Source: a virus
Direction: 5' to 3' (one strand)
Virus record (IMG/VR): IMGVR_UViG_3300027911_000032
Coordinates: 1-39,467 of that record
DNA: 39,467 bases
Part shown: positions 39,424 through 39,467 of the stretch, in pieces
Layout of the letters: each line of letters opens with the position of its first letter
Numbering within the stretch: the first letter of the stretch is position 1
Notes under the pieces: model-generated
Told to the model about the DNA's origin: nothing
Databases searched by the model: none
The model's input: only the letters and a program-made list of their open reading frames with translations
Program-made: the position numbers and the translations under genes

Positions 39424-39467
39424 CTGGGGGCTACCTAGGGGGCTGGGGGTTACCTAGGGTACTGGGG
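39424..39467 (+). repeat. G-rich 19-bp tandem repeat with G-quadruplex potential
   Basis: CTGGGGG-yTACCTAGGG units begin at 39424, 39443 and 39462. The third is cut by the window end and would continue into bases 1-9, with a fourth CTGGGGGCT at 10-18 if the ends join. The G-runs are separated by loops of 7, 2, 7 and 4 nt, which meets the usual G-quadruplex rule. CCTAGG palindromes lie in the loops. Confidence 0.7.

Larger units (their letters stand above)
38862..39467. other. 606-bp non-coding control region
   Basis: No plausible gene on either strand. Contents in order: leftward early promoter with an inverted repeat (38897-38938), a duplicated three-part repeat module around an AT-rich core (38947-39186), a CIRCE element (39231-39257), a perfect parS (39355-39370), a GGGG-ACT-CCCC hairpin (39381-39391), a motif resembling the terL upstream region (39395-39407), and a G-rich repeat array (39424-39467). 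If the molecule is circular, it joins 1-207 to give an 814-bp block before terL. Confidence 0.8.

Noticed and set aside
208-39467. Temperate lifestyle genes (integrase, excisionase, CI-type repressor)
   Set aside because: None seen. The HTH proteins are small and unaccompanied by recombinase, so a virulent or carrier-state phage is more likely.

Overview
This window looks like an essentially complete genome, or a circular contig, of a tailed phage with a short-tailed (podovirus-like) virion. It has an N4-gp56-type major capsid protein, portal, both terminase subunits, a P22 gp4/gp10-like head-tail connector and tail hub, three Q/A/G-rich internal (ejection) proteins and several fibre genes. 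A holin, a GH24 lysozyme and a nested Rz/Rz1 spanin pair point to a Gram-negative host. I see no integrase, no phage RNA polymerase, no tRNA and no CRISPR, so transcription probably relies on host RNA polymerase; several sigma70-like promoters are visible. No long direct repeat links the two ends. However, a G-rich repeat array of about 19 bp units runs off the right end and appears to continue at base 1, which suggests a circularised contig cut inside a repeat next to the terminase gene.

Layout. (1) 208-24124 is a rightward late block: terminase large subunit, portal, structural and fibre genes, a minimal HExxH peptidase, scaffold, capsid, an intrinsic terminator, connector and tail genes, collar fibre, lysis cassette, cupin, three ejection proteins, a PurD-like ATP-grasp enzyme and terminase small subunit. 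(2) 30787-24039 is a leftward replication block: proline-rich protein, unknown, RecB/Cas4-like nuclease (DUF2800), small coil, DUF2815-type ssDNA-binding protein, compact family B DNA polymerase, a PAPS-reductase-like PP-loop enzyme and an unknown protein. (3) 30888-35856 is a rightward replication block: RadD-like SF2 helicase, two small genes, VRR-NUC nuclease, TetR-like HTH and a primase-polymerase/SF3 helicase. (4) 38861-35837 is a leftward early block of mostly tiny, overlapping genes, with a second HExxH protein, a secreted protein and an HTH protein. (5) 38862-39467 plus 1-207 is non-coding.

The most striking signals are in the non-coding block. At 39231-39257 there is a CIRCE element (operator of the host heat-shock repressor HrcA) with one mismatch. 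Only 97 bp further, at 39355-39370, is a perfect 16-bp chromosomal parS site (binding site of host ParB). The phage encodes neither HrcA nor ParB. Next to them is a duplicated three-part repeat module around an AT-rich core (possible origin) and a G-quadruplex-prone array. A second regulatory signal is a near-identical 18-bp operator-like palindrome that overlaps the -35 box of an internal late promoter (8587) and also sits in the divergent early promoter region (30838-30866). It could link early and late expression through one repressor, perhaps the phage TetR-like protein.

Host inference: spanins mean Gram-negative. HrcA/CIRCE plus chromosomal ParB/parS excludes classical enterics and fits alpha- or betaproteobacteria. 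This is inference; no gene here names the host.
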